The notes under the pieces were generated by a model. That model was not told the DNA's origin and ran no database searches. It saw nothing but the letters and a program-made list of their open reading frames with translations. The position numbers were made by a program, and so were the translations under genes. A stretch of DNA of 64,000 nucleotides, from assembly GCA_012518615.1 (NCBI GenBank), contig JAAYRU010000029.1:1-64000 (forward strand), in the 5' to 3' direction. This stretch comes from Christensenellaceae bacterium. Its GTDB lineage: Bacteria; Bacillota; Clostridia; Christensenellales; Aristaeellaceae. Shown in pieces: positions 1-8,884 of the stretch (position 1 is its first letter; each line of letters begins with the position of its first letter).

Positions 1-58
1 AATTCTAAAAACAACAAACTAAGGAAAATAACACTACATAAAATCGAAAGAAACATAA

Positions 59-100
59 CCCTCAATCCTTTGAGTTTACAAGGGATGAGGGCTGTTTTTA
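59..100 (+). terminator. Rho-independent terminator of an unseen upstream gene
   Basis: CCCTCAATCC at 59-68 pairs with GGATGAGGG at 83-91, with one bulged A. A run of T follows (CTGTTTTTA). The upstream gene lies outside the window. Confidence 0.6.
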
Positions 101-227
101 ACTAAATTTGTTGTAAAAGACAAGATAATAAGTTTAAACTACACAAGCATTCCATGTAAAATCGGTGAGTAATTATTGTGAATTTCTACGATATCGCCAG
201 AATCTTTCCCATTATGACAATGCTTGC

Positions 228-256
228 TTGAAAAAGCGAATGATAGATGTTATAAT
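228..256 (+). promoter_or_regulatory. Sigma-A type promoter of the V-ATPase operon
   Basis: The -35 box is TTGAAA (228-233), the spacer is 17 bp, and the -10 box is TATAAT (251-256) with an extended TG at 248-249. It lies about 48 bp before the first start codon. Confidence 0.75.
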
Positions 257-303
257 AATTCGCGTATGAGGTAACATTTTGCTTTTTCTTTTTGGAGGAA
301 AAA

Positions 304-621
304 ATGGACTTATTTAACACCATAGCAAGGGCGGAGGAAGAAGCCGCTTCCATACTATCAAATGCTTCCAGGCAGGCAAGGGATATGATAAGTTCCTGCG
401 AAGAGGCATGCGCGCATGATATAAGAGCTCAGGAAAGGGAGCAGCGCCGCCTCTATATAGAAAAAATGGACGAAAGAAAAACCCAAATAGAAACTATTGT
501 AAATTCCCGCAGTGAGGATAATAAAAAGGACATACAAAAACAGCTTTCAAATGCTGAAAACAGGCTCCACCAAGCAGCACAGTTTATAGTAAATAAGGTA
601 CTTGAAAATGGCAGTAGCTAA
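304..621 (+). CDS. V-type ATPase peripheral stalk subunit (G/H type, NtpF-like)
   Basis: A small charged protein of 105 residues that should be almost all alpha-helix and coiled coil, rich in Glu, Arg, Gln and Ala. It fits the stalk subunit that pairs with subunit E and holds the A3B3 head to the membrane subunit I. Sequence alone is weakly diagnostic; the call rests mainly on its place as first gene of the operon, as ntpF is in Enterococcus hirae. ATG 304 is chosen because GGAGG lies 5 nt upstream. A TTG at 292 is also in frame but would place the GGAGG inside the gene. Its end overlaps the next gene. Confidence 0.75.
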   Translation: MDLFNTIARAEEEAASILSNASRQARDMISSCEEACAHDIRAQEREQRRLYIEKMDERKTQIETIVNSRSEDNKKDIQKQLSNAENRLHQAAQFIVNKVLENGSS

Positions 622-2530
622 AATGAAGCGCCTAACCCTGCTGGGCTTAAAGCGAGATAAGGAAAAACTGTTAAAGCTTATGCAGGGTATGGGATGCGTG
701 GAATTGACACCGCTCCCTGAGGAGCTTTCAGACTCTGCCCCGCTGGTACAAAGCGATGAGGTAGAACAGCTCTTACCTAGGGTACGCCGCACTATAGACA
801 GGCTTTCAAGGTACGACACCGAGAAAAAACCTTCCTTTGGTCAGTACAGAGTGGTTTTGGCTGAGGAAGCTAAGGAAATACAAAACAATAAAGATAGTTT
901 CATAAACATTCTTGATTCGCTTGACGAGATAGACTTAAAGCTCGCTGAAATACGCAGCACTCGCCAGCGTTTACACGCTTCCATAAAGCTATATGAACCT
1001 TGGGAGCAGCTTATATATAGTTTGTCTGAGCTCAGTAGCGCTAAAACGGTTGATATTCTTGCAGGCTCTATTTCCCTGCGTAATTTAGCAAGGCTTGAAG
1101 AAGCTTTTTTGGAATTATCCGCAAGCTACGAAGTTATAAACCAAACCCCAAGCGAATACCTTGTACTTGTAGCTATACATAAAGACGACAAGGAACCCGC
1201 GCTTGAGCTTCTTGAAAAGCTGTCTTTTACCAGAGAAAGCTTTACAAACCTTGGCGATATGAGCCCAAAGGAATATCTGTTCTCACTTAGAGAGCAGATA
1301 AAAAATTTAGATATAAAAGAAAAAGAGCTTATAAGCAATATAGCATCCTTTGGGGATGAGCTGCCAAGGCTTAAGTCCTTCCACGATTTGCTTATGCTTA
1401 AAAAAGCTCAGCTTGAGGCTTCAGAGCTTTCTCACGACACTGAAAGCGCATTTTATATACAGGGCTGGGTGCTTGAGAGCGATTCCGAAAAACTAAAGCA
1501 GCGCATACACTCTATAGCCCCCTATACCGCTATTGAGTTAAGAGACCCTCTGCCTGATGAAGAGCCATCCATAAAGCTTGATAATAACGACTTTGTAACC
1601 GCTTTTGAGCCTGTGGTTGAGGGCTTTTCGCTTCCCATGTATAGGGCGCTGGACCCAACCGCAGTAATGGCGCCTTTCTATATGATTTTATTCGGGGTAA
1701 TGCTTTCAGATGCCGGATACGGTCTTTTCATGGCTCTGGCGCTGTTTGCATTTGTAAAGATAAAGAAAATCCCCGTACGCAATGCAAAAATGCTGTACCT
1801 GCTTATGTTCTGCGGCGCGGCAACGGTAATTTGCGGGCTTGGCTTCAACACCGTTATGGGCTTTAATGTGTTGCCGCAATATTCGCGCTTCTTCCCGCTT
1901 GACGCGGTTAATGATCCCCTGCCCGTAATGGTTGTATGTCTTACTATTGGAGTAATACACCTATTTGCAGGCGTACTTGCCGGAGCCTACCAAAATATTA
2001 AAAACGGTGATGTTATAGCCGCCATATCAGATAATATAAGCTGGCTTATACTGCTTACAGGGCTTGGTCTATTGCTTCTGCCCTCTACAGCTGAGATAGG
2101 CAAGTATTTAGCGCTGATTGGCTGCGGCATAATAATCGTTATGACAGGGCGGGATAAGAAAAACCCAATAAAGCGGCTTATAAGCGGATTTGGCGCGCTA
2201 TACGGCATTACAAGCTGGGTTAGCGATATATTAAGCTATATGCGCCTTTTCGGCATGGGGCTTGCCACAGGAGTTATAGGCATGGTGTTTAACCTGCTTA
2301 TAGGCATGCTCTGGTCAGGCGGTATAGTGGCAAAGATAATTGCCGCGGTAGTCTTTGTGGTGTGCCACCTGTTTAACCTTGGCATTAACGCCCTTGGCGC
2401 ATATGTGCACGGCTGCAGGCTGCAATATATAGAGTTCTTCAGCAAATTCTACGATGACGGCGGCAAAGCATTTAAGCCCCTCAATATGAAAACGCGTTAT
2501 GTAAGCATACAAAGCGAAATTATCGCTTAG
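608..2530 (+). CDS. atpI: V-type ATP synthase subunit I (membrane a-like subunit)
   Basis: This is the stator membrane subunit that forms the ion half-channels against the K ring. The first half (about residues 1-345) is soluble and coiled. The second half has about seven or eight membrane helices, starting near the family signature LSDAGYG. Arg546 in SYMRLFG matches the conserved arginine needed for ion translocation in this family. The protein is 640 residues, normal for the family. The start is set at ATG 608 because MAVAKMKRL matches the usual N-terminus; TTG 602 is the alternative. It overlaps the stalk-subunit gene by 14 nt, suggesting coupled translation. Confidence 0.95.
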   Translation: MAVAKMKRLTLLGLKRDKEKLLKLMQGMGCVELTPLPEELSDSAPLVQSDEVEQLLPRVRRTIDRLSRYDTEKKPSFGQYRVVLAEEAKEIQNNKDSFINILDSLDEIDLKLAEIRSTRQRLHASIKLYEPWEQLIYSLSELSSAKTVDILAGSISLRNLARLEEAFLELSASYEVINQTPSEYLVLVAIHKDDKEPALELLEKLSFTRESFTNLGDMSPKEYLFSLREQIKNLDIKEKELISNIASFGDELPRLKSFHDLLMLKKAQLEASELSHDTESAFYIQGWVLESDSEKLKQRIHSIAPYTAIELRDPLPDEEPSIKLDNNDFVTAFEPVVEGFSLPMYRALDPTAVMAPFYMILFGVMLSDAGYGLFMALALFAFVKIKKIPVRNAKMLYLLMFCGAATVICGLGFNTVMGFNVLPQYSRFFPLDAVNDPLPVMVVCLTIGVIHLFAGVLAGAYQNIKNGDVIAAISDNISWLILLTGLGLLLLPSTAEIGKYLALIGCGIIIVMTGRDKKNPIKRLISGFGALYGITSWVSDILSYMRLFGMGLATGVIGMVFNLLIGMLWSGGIVAKIIAAVVFVVCHLFNLGINALGAYVHGCRLQYIEFFSKFYDDGGKAFKPLNMKTRYVSIQSEIIA

Positions 2531-2561
2531 TATATATCGCTCTATTTGAAAGGAGAAAAAC

Positions 2562-3035
2562 ATGGAACTTCAACTCGGTCAAATACTCGCCCTTATAGGA
2601 GCATCCCTTGCGGTTATAGTAACAGGCATGGCATCAAGCCGTGGTGTTGGAATGGCAGGTGAAACCGCTGCCGGCGTAGCCACCGAAAACCCCGAGGTTG
2701 CAGGCAAGCTGTTGGTTCTGCAATTGCTACCCGCAACGCAGGGTATATACGGCTTCCTTATTGCCGTTATAATACTTATTAATACCGGAATACTAGGCGG
2801 AGAGATGGTGTCCGTAACTGTCGACCAAGGCGTCAAATACATAATAGGCTGCCTGCCTATAATGGTACTAGGCTGGTATTCGGCAATTAAACAGGCGCGC
2901 GTTTCCCAAGCAGGTATGCTTATGACGGGCAAACACCCTGATATGTCCGGTCGCGGTGTTACCATGGCTGTTATGGTTGAAACCTACGCAGTTTTCGGGC
3001 TACTTATATCATTCCTGATTGTAAACACAATATAA
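2562..3035 (+). CDS. atpK: V-type ATP synthase subunit K (rotor ring proteolipid)
   Basis: A 157-residue, four-helix proteolipid made of two fused hairpins, with one ion-binding carboxylate (Glu140 in VMVETYAVFG). Thr59-Gln60 in LLPATQG and Gln111 are also present. By position these match the Na+ ligands of the Enterococcus hirae NtpK ring (Thr64, Gln65, Gln110, Glu139), so the pump may move Na+ rather than H+. That assignment is by eye and is an inference. AAGGAG precedes the ATG by a normal distance. The gene lies 31 bp after subunit I. Confidence 0.95.
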   Translation: MELQLGQILALIGASLAVIVTGMASSRGVGMAGETAAGVATENPEVAGKLLVLQLLPATQGIYGFLIAVIILINTGILGGEMVSVTVDQGVKYIIGCLPIMVLGWYSAIKQARVSQAGMLMTGKHPDMSGRGVTMAVMVETYAVFGLLISFLIVNTI

Positions 3036-3045
3036 GGCGGGCACT

Positions 3046-3648
3046 ATGGACGCAACGCCTATCCTTAAAAAGATAAAAGAGGATGCTCTTAAGCAAGCAT
3101 CGGATATAATAAATGCCGCAAAGCAAAGAACCGATGAAATAAAGCAGCAGACTAATAAGCGCATAAGTTTAATGCACGAAAAGAACCGCGCAAGGTTTGA
3201 TAATGAAGCCGCCGCCATGCAGGATAGAATGCTGCGCATGGGCGAACTCGAAAGTAAAAAAGACCTGCTCTCATCAAAAAGAGAGCTGGTTTCCGACGCC
3301 TTTGACAGGGCAATAGGGCTGCTTTACGCGCTGCCTGATAAAGAAAAGAAAGAGTTTTTTCTAAAACAGATACTCTCTCTTGCAGCGGGCGATGAAGCAC
3401 TTGTGCCGGCGGATAGGTCTAGGCAGCTATTTGACGAACATTTTATACTCGAAATAAATGAAGCTCTTAAAAATTCGGGCAAAAATGGGCTTATACGTCT
3501 AAGCCATGACAACTCTGTTTTTGGCACAGGATTTATACTACAAAAGAACGGAATTGAAATAAACTGCACTTTTGAGGCTCTGGTAAATTCAAAGCGCCTT
3601 GAGCTTGAGGGCAAAGTTGCCAAAATTCTGTTCTCCGGCGATTTATAG
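3046..3648 (+). CDS. atpE: V-type ATP synthase subunit E (peripheral stalk)
   Basis: A 200-residue protein with a long charged N-terminal helix (about residues 1-90, rich in Lys, Glu, Gln and Ala) and a compact C-terminal domain. This is the layout of the E subunit, which forms the right-handed coiled-coil stalk with the G/H subunit. It starts 10 bp after subunit K. The Shine-Dalgarno site (AAGGCGGG) is imperfect. Gene order supports the call strongly. Confidence 0.9.
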   Translation: MDATPILKKIKEDALKQASDIINAAKQRTDEIKQQTNKRISLMHEKNRARFDNEAAAMQDRMLRMGELESKKDLLSSKRELVSDAFDRAIGLLYALPDKEKKEFFLKQILSLAAGDEALVPADRSRQLFDEHFILEINEALKNSGKNGLIRLSHDNSVFGTGFILQKNGIEINCTFEALVNSKRLELEGKVAKILFSGDL

Positions 3649-3662
3649 GAGGGTGATGTTTT

Positions 3663-4634
3663 TTGCCGCAAGATAGCATATATTATGCCATCGGTAGAAT
3701 TAGTCTTATAGAGGCTAATGCAATAAACAGCGCCAAGCTTGAGCGCCTGCTTCAGGCAAGTACCACACAAGAGGCGCGCCGAATACTCAACGAATATGGT
3801 TGGCCTGATGGCGATAATGACGAAAAAAACGCCCTTAAACATGTACAGAACGCCTGCAAGCTTATTCTTGAACTTACAACCGATGTTGAAATGGTAAAGC
3901 TGTTCCTGTTTAAAAACGATGTTACCAACCTTAAGATAATCTTAAAGGCATCTGCGCTAAAAACTCAGCCGGAGCTGCTATCCCCAAACGGCACTATTGA
4001 TCCTGAGGATTTAAAGATTGCCGCTGAGGAAAAACAATACGATATATTTCCCGAAGAATTGCAGGCAGCCATTAAAGAAATTGAGGAAACTATCATTCAA
4101 GATAATGTAAACCCCATGTATATAGATATATTGCTTGACAAGGCGTATATGTCTTATGTGTTTAACAAGCTGCCAAAAAAACATAAGCTACTTCACAAAT
4201 ACTTCACCACCATGGCAGATACTACCAACTATGCAATGGCTATACGCTCTATGCACTTAGGAAAGCCCTATGAATTTTTAAAAAATATGCTTCTGCCAGG
4301 CGGCACCATAACAGAAAGTAACTGGCAAAAGGCATATGATGAACCCGAATACCTGCCGCTTTTAATGCAAGCATACGGTGGCAAACTATACCAAAGCGCA
4401 ATAGCCGCATTTATGGACGACGCAAAAATCGCCTCATTCCAAAAAACGGCAGATGACAGCCTGCTTGAGCTTTTCTTCCCCTATAAAAGCAGCATAGACA
4501 AAGACGAAAGGCTTATAGGCCACCTTCTAATGAGGGATAGAGAGGCACAGGCAATACGGCTTATACTCGCCGGAAAGGAAAACGGCTTTTCAAAGGAGAT
4601 AATACAGGAAAGGCTGCGTGAACTATATGTCTAA
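3663..4634 (+). CDS. atpC: V-type ATP synthase subunit C (d-type central adaptor)
   Basis: An all-helical protein of 323 residues that caps the K ring and links it to the central shaft. It begins with the typical YYAIGRISLIEA-type segment and fits the V-ATPase subunit C/d family in length and operon position. The start codon is TTG at 3663, with AGGAGG at 3647-3652. The nearby ATG at 3656 is out of frame and stops at once, so a TTG start is well supported. It overlaps the F gene. Confidence 0.93.
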   Translation: MPQDSIYYAIGRISLIEANAINSAKLERLLQASTTQEARRILNEYGWPDGDNDEKNALKHVQNACKLILELTTDVEMVKLFLFKNDVTNLKIILKASALKTQPELLSPNGTIDPEDLKIAAEEKQYDIFPEELQAAIKEIEETIIQDNVNPMYIDILLDKAYMSYVFNKLPKKHKLLHKYFTTMADTTNYAMAIRSMHLGKPYEFLKNMLLPGGTITESNWQKAYDEPEYLPLLMQAYGGKLYQSAIAAFMDDAKIASFQKTADDSLLELFFPYKSSIDKDERLIGHLLMRDREAQAIRLILAGKENGFSKEIIQERLRELYV

Positions 4635-4965
4635 AAAAATGCAGGAAATAGGCGTAATAGGCGATAGCGATATAGTGCTCGCCTTCCGTACGCTTGGTAT
4701 GCAGGTTGCATCCTGCGATAGCCCCCAGAGGGCTAATATGGCTGTGCACAGGCTTGTAAGCCAAGGTATAGGCATAATATTCATCACGGAAGACATAGCA
4801 CGCATGATACCTGAAACTATAGATAGATATAACAGCAACCCTGATGTTGCGCTTATACCCATACCCGGCTCCAAGGGAACAGACGGTTTTGCTATGCAAA
4901 GCTTAAAGAGCAATGTGGAGCGTGCTGTAGGCGCAAACATACTGCTTAATACGGAGGAAACTTAA
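4627..4965 (+). CDS. atpF: V-type ATP synthase subunit F (central shaft)
   Basis: About 112 residues. The N-terminal segment IGVIGDSDIVLAFRTLGM is characteristic of subunit F, a small Rossmann-like protein that binds subunit D in the rotor shaft. The start is ambiguous: ATG 4627 gives MSKKMQEIGV, GTG 4618 is in frame, and ATG 4639 gives MQEIGVIG. AGGAAAGG at 4606-4613 serves 4627 with a rather long spacer. In any case it overlaps the end of atpC, and it ends directly before atpA. Confidence 0.9.
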   Translation: MSKKMQEIGVIGDSDIVLAFRTLGMQVASCDSPQRANMAVHRLVSQGIGIIFITEDIARMIPETIDRYNSNPDVALIPIPGSKGTDGFAMQSLKSNVERAVGANILLNTEET

Positions 4966-6738
4966 ATGGCACAAGGAACCATTATTAAAGTATCAGGTCC
5001 GCTTATAGTGGCTAGCGGCATGGCGGACGCACGCATGTACGATGTTGTGCGCGTCAGCAACAGCCACCTAGTGGGCGAAATTATAGAGCTGCGAGGAGAT
5101 AGAGCTTCTATACAGGTATACGAAGAAACCGCAGGTCTTGGTCCCGGGGAGCCCGTATACTCAACAGGCGCTCCGCTTTCGGTGGAGCTTGGTCCCGGGC
5201 TTATAGAATCCATATTCGATGGCATACAGCGCCCGCTTACCGCCATAAGGGATATCGCAGGCGATAGGATAAAACGCGGCATAGATGTACCCGCGCTTGA
5301 CCGCGAAAAGGAATGGGCGTTTATGCCTAGGGTTTCTATAGGCGATAGAGTATCCAGCGGAGATGTGCTTGGCGTAGTTCGTGAAAGTGTAGTTGTTGAG
5401 CATAGAATAATGGTACCACATGGCGTTTCAGGTATAGTTAGGTATATACATTCAGGCAGCGCAAAAGTTGAAGATACTGTATGCTCCATAGCAGGTGATA
5501 CGGGCGAAACCCGAGATATAAGCATGATGCAGCGCTGGCCTGTAAGGCGTGGACGCCCATACCATGAAAAGCTGGCTCCAACAGGTCCAATGGTTACAGG
5601 GCAAAGGGTAATAGATACATTTTTCCCCATAGCTTCAGGCGGAACCGCCGCAGTACCCGGACCTTTCGGCTCTGGAAAAACGGTAGTACAACACCAGCTA
5701 GCCAAATGGGCAGATGCGGATATTATCGTATATGTAGGCTGCGGAGAGCGCGGCAATGAGATGACCGACGTTCTTATGGAATTTCCCAATCTATACGACC
5801 CGCGCACCGGCGAAACCCTTATGAAGCGCACAGTGCTTATAGCAAATACTTCAGATATGCCTGTCGCTGCGCGCGAGGCTTCCATATATACCGGTATAAC
5901 CATAGCAGAATATTACCGCGATATGGGCTACAAGGTAGCCATAATGGCGGACTCTACCAGCAGATGGGCGGAAGCCCTCCGCGAGATGAGCGGAAGGCTT
6001 GAGGAGATGCCCGGCGAGGAAGGCTACCCCGCATACCTTTCAAGCCGCATAGCGGAGTTCTACGAGCGCGCGGGCGTGGTAAGATGTGTTTCTAATAAAG
6101 AGCGCTATGGCTCAATATCCGCAATAGGCGCGGTATCCCCGCCCGGCGGCGATATTTCAGAACCCGTTTCGCAGGCAACGCTGCGCATAGTAAAGGTGTT
6201 CTGGCGGCTATCAGCCCCGCTTGCATACGCGCGCCACTTCCCTGCTATAGACTGGCTGCAATCATACTCTCTATATTTAGACTCACTCTCCCCTTGGTAT
6301 ACGGATAATATCGCTCAGGACTTTAACTCCCTACGGCTTGAGGCGATGAGCATACTGCAAAGGGAATCAGAGCTTGATGAAATCGTCCGTCTTGTTGGTA
6401 TAGACGCCCTAAGCTGGGAGGATAGGCTTACCATGGAAGTTGCAAGGTCTATAAGAGAGGACTATCTGCACCAAAACGCTTTTGATGATATCGACACATA
6501 TACATCGCTTGAAAAACAGTACAATATGCTAAGGCTTATACTGCTCTATGGGCATAAGGGCAGGGAAGCTCTTTCTAATGGGGCGCAGCTTAGCCGTGTA
6601 CTCAGCCTACCTATAAGAGACGATATAGCCCGTACAAAATATCTGTCCGAAAAAGAGCTCAGCACATTTGAAACATACGAGCAGGAGCTTAACAATCAAA
6701 TCGCTATGCTGTCAGAAGAAGGAGAATTAAATGCTTAA
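4966..6738 (+). CDS. atpA: V-type ATP synthase catalytic subunit A
   Basis: A 590-residue catalytic subunit. The Walker A motif GPFGSGKTV is at 232-240 (Lys238), followed by the A-specific segment [12 protein letters not shown], and the Walker B region lies near [19 protein letters not shown]. The insertion between the N-terminal barrel and the P-loop, found in V-type A but not in F-type beta subunits, is present. GGAGG precedes ATG 4966. The last 8 nt overlap atpB, consistent with balanced synthesis of the A and B subunits. Confidence 0.98.
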   Translation: MAQGTIIKVSGPLIVASGMADARMYDVVRVSNSHLVGEIIELRGDRASIQVYEETAGLGPGEPVYSTGAPLSVELGPGLIESIFDGIQRPLTAIRDIAGDRIKRGIDVPALDREKEWAFMPRVSIGDRVSSGDVLGVVRESVVVEHRIMVPHGVSGIVRYIHSGSAKVEDTVCSIAGDTGETRDISMMQRWPVRRGRPYHEKLAPTGPMVTGQRVIDTFFPIASGGTAAVPGPFGSGKTVVQHQLAKWADADIIVYVGCGERGNEMTDVLMEFPNLYDPRTGETLMKRTVLIANTSDMPVAAREASIYTGITIAEYYRDMGYKVAIMADSTSRWAEALREMSGRLEEMPGEEGYPAYLSSRIAEFYERAGVVRCVSNKERYGSISAIGAVSPPGGDISEPVSQATLRIVKVFWRLSAPLAYARHFPAIDWLQSYSLYLDSLSPWYTDNIAQDFNSLRLEAMSILQRESELDEIVRLVGIDALSWEDRLTMEVARSIREDYLHQNAFDDIDTYTSLEKQYNMLRLILLYGHKGREALSNGAQLSRVLSLPIRDDIARTKYLSEKELSTFETYEQELNNQIAMLSEEGELNA

Positions 6739-8119
6739 AGAATACCGCAGCATACAGGAGGTCGTAGGCCCGCTTCTCATGGTTGAGAATGTATCAGGCG
6801 TTTCCTACGATGAGCTTGTAGAAATAGAACAGGTAAACGGAGAAATAAGGCGCGGCAAGGTGCTTGAGGTCGATGGCGACAAGGCGCTGGTTCAGCTTTT
6901 TGAAAGCAGCCATGGCCTTAAGATAGACGACAGCAAGGTACGCTTCCTAGGGCGTGGAATAGAACTCTCGCTTTCTATGGATATGCTCGGCAGGATATTT
7001 GACGGCATGGGGAACCCAAGGGATGGCGGTCCCGCCATTATCCCCGATGAGCGCCGTAATATAAATGGCGAACCTATTAACCCCGCCGCAAGGGACTATC
7101 CTAGTGAATTTATCCAAACAGGCATATCCGCTATAGACGGGCTTAACACATTGGTGCGCGGTCAAAAATTGCCTGTGTTTTCAGGCAACGGTCTGCCCCA
7201 TGCAAGGCTTGCAACGCAGATTGCAAGGCAAGCAAAGGTATTAGGCACGGATGAAAGTTTCGCCGTTGTGTTTGCGGCTATAGGAATCACATTTGAAGAA
7301 GCGGATTATTTTATACAGGATTTCACCCGCACAGGCGCTATAGAACATGCGGTGCTATTTATGAACCTAGCGGATGACCCCGCTATAGAGCGCATAGCTA
7401 CACCACGCATGGCGCTTACAGCGGCAGAATACCTAGCCTATGAAAAAGACATGCATGTGCTTGTAATAATGACGGATATTACCAACTACGCAGAAGCGCT
7501 AAGGGAAGTATCCGCCGCGCGCAAAGAAGTGCCCGGCAGGCGCGGATATCCGGGGTATCTGTATACAGACCTTGCCTCCATGTATGAAAGAGCTGGCCGC
7601 ATAAGGGGCAAAAAAGGCTCTATAACGCAGCTTCCCATACTTACCATGCCTGAAGACGATATCACCCACCCCATACCAGACCTTACAGGTTACATAACCG
7701 AAGGGCAGATTATACTAAACCGCGAACTGCACCGCGTAGGCATAGAGCCGCCTATTAACGTGCTTCCAAGCCTATCGCGCCTAAAGGACAAGGGCATAGG
7801 CGAAGGCAAAACTAGGGAAGACCATGCCCCCACCATGAACCAGCTATTCGCCGCGTACTCCCGCGGAAAGGACGCTAAGGAGCTTGCCATAATACTTGGC
7901 GATGCCGCGCTTAGCGATGTAGACAAGCAATTCGCGAATTTCGCAGATGAATTCGAAAAACAATATGTTTCCCAAGGCTTCAACGAAGACCGCTCTATAG
8001 AAGAAACTCTTAACCTCGGCTGGGAACTTCTAAAACTTATACCGCGCAATGAACTTAAGCGCATACGTGATGATATGGTAGATAAATACCTTCCCCTTGA
8101 GGAAGAGGAGGACGCCTGA
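6731..8119 (+). CDS. atpB: V-type ATP synthase subunit B (non-catalytic)
   Basis: A 462-residue partner of subunit A in the A3B3 head. The P-loop position is degenerate ([10 protein letters not shown], 151-160), as expected for the regulatory, non-hydrolysing subunit. The segments [23 protein letters not shown] and [15 protein letters not shown] loops are typical of the family (each seen only in part here). It starts within the end of atpA and its TGA overlaps the ATG of atpD by one base. Confidence 0.98.
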   Translation: MLKEYRSIQEVVGPLLMVENVSGVSYDELVEIEQVNGEIRRGKVLEVDGDKALVQLFESSHGLKIDDSKVRFLGRGIELSLSMDMLGRIFDGMGNPRDGGPAIIPDERRNINGEPINPAARDYPSEFIQTGISAIDGLNTLVRGQKLPVFSGNGLPHARLATQIARQAKVLGTDESFAVVFAAIGITFEEADYFIQDFTRTGAIEHAVLFMNLADDPAIERIATPRMALTAAEYLAYEKDMHVLVIMTDITNYAEALREVSAARKEVPGRRGYPGYLYTDLASMYERAGRIRGKKGSITQLPILTMPEDDITHPIPDLTGYITEGQIILNRELHRVGIEPPINVLPSLSRLKDKGIGEGKTREDHAPTMNQLFAAYSRGKDAKELAIILGDAALSDVDKQFANFADEFEKQYVSQGFNEDRSIEETLNLGWELLKLIPRNELKRIRDDMVDKYLPLEEEEDA

Positions 8120-8751
8120 TGTCTGAACTCCGCGTAAACCCAACCAGAATGGAGCTTACCCGCACCAAAAGGCGCCTAGTAACGGCAAAGCGCGGGCATA
8201 AGCTCCTGAAGGATAAGAGGGACGAACTCATAAGAAGGTTCGTACATATTGCGCGTGAAAACGCAAGGGTACGCAAAGAAGTAGAAGAAAGCCTGCAAAA
8301 TGCGCTAAGGCGCTTCGCTCTTGCGCGCTCTGTTATGGATGGACCCACGCTTGAAAGCGCGCTTATGTACCCTGCAAGGAGCGCTAGGGTTTCAATGGGA
8401 CGCAGGAATATACTATCAGTACAGGTGCCGGAAATACATGTTGATGAGGAAAGCCTTAGCGAAACCAAGCAAACATACGGCTACGCGGATACACCCTATG
8501 AGCTTGATGAAGCCATATCCACAATGGCGGATATACTCCCCCAGCTTATAAAGCTTGCTGAAATAGAAAAGACCTGCTCGCTACTCGCTGAAGAAATAGA
8601 AAAAACCAGAAGGCGTGTAAACGCCCTTGAACATGTAATGATACCCCAGTTTGAGGAAACCATACGCATAATATCCATGAAGCTTGATGAAGCTGAAAGA
8701 AGCTCAATAGTACGCCTAATGAAGGTAAAAGAGATTATCGCCGAAAGGTAA
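8119..8751 (+). CDS. atpD: V-type ATP synthase subunit D (central shaft)
   Basis: A 210-residue helical protein whose opening, RVNPTRMELTRTKRRLVTAK, is the D-subunit signature. The N- and C-terminal helices form the antiparallel coiled coil that turns inside the A3B3 head. It shares a base with the atpB stop codon. It is the last gene of the operon and is followed by a hairpin terminator. Confidence 0.96.
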   Translation: MSELRVNPTRMELTRTKRRLVTAKRGHKLLKDKRDELIRRFVHIARENARVRKEVEESLQNALRRFALARSVMDGPTLESALMYPARSARVSMGRRNILSVQVPEIHVDEESLSETKQTYGYADTPYELDEAISTMADILPQLIKLAEIEKTCSLLAEEIEKTRRRVNALEHVMIPQFEETIRIISMKLDEAERSSIVRLMKVKEIIAER

Positions 8752-8772
8752 TCGCATATTGTTTAATATTTT

Positions 8773-8802
8773 GCCGTGGGCTTAAGCGCTTGCGGCTTTT
8801 TT
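8773..8802 (+). terminator. Terminator of the V-ATPase operon
   Basis: GCCGTGGGC (8773-8781) pairs with GCTTGCGGC (8788-8796), using three G-U pairs, around a 6-nt loop. Six T follow. Confidence 0.7.
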
Positions 8803-8821
8803 ATATGCTAGCCTATACGGC

Positions 8822-8850
8822 TTGTAAGCGCACTTAAGGAGTGCTATACT
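8822..8850 (+). promoter_or_regulatory. Candidate uvrA promoter
   Basis: TTGTAA (8822-8827), a 17-bp spacer and TATACT (8845-8850), about 35 bp before the uvrA start. No LexA-type box was recognised by eye. Confidence 0.55.
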
Positions 8851-8884
8851 GCTTAAGGATATTCACTATCCAGAAGGAGATTTA

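Larger units (their letters stand above)
1..303. other. Intergenic region before the V-ATPase operon
   Basis: No coding region is supported here. The stretch holds a terminator-like hairpin near its start (59-100) and the promoter of the V-ATPase operon near its end (228-256). The part between is AT-rich and I see nothing else recognisable in it. Confidence 0.6.

Noticed and set aside
4962..5903. Long open frame on the minus strand opposite atpA (313 codons)
   Set aside because: It lies wholly inside a certain gene, has no ribosome site, and its translation is low-complexity Ser/Pro/Thr-rich, typical of an antisense shadow.
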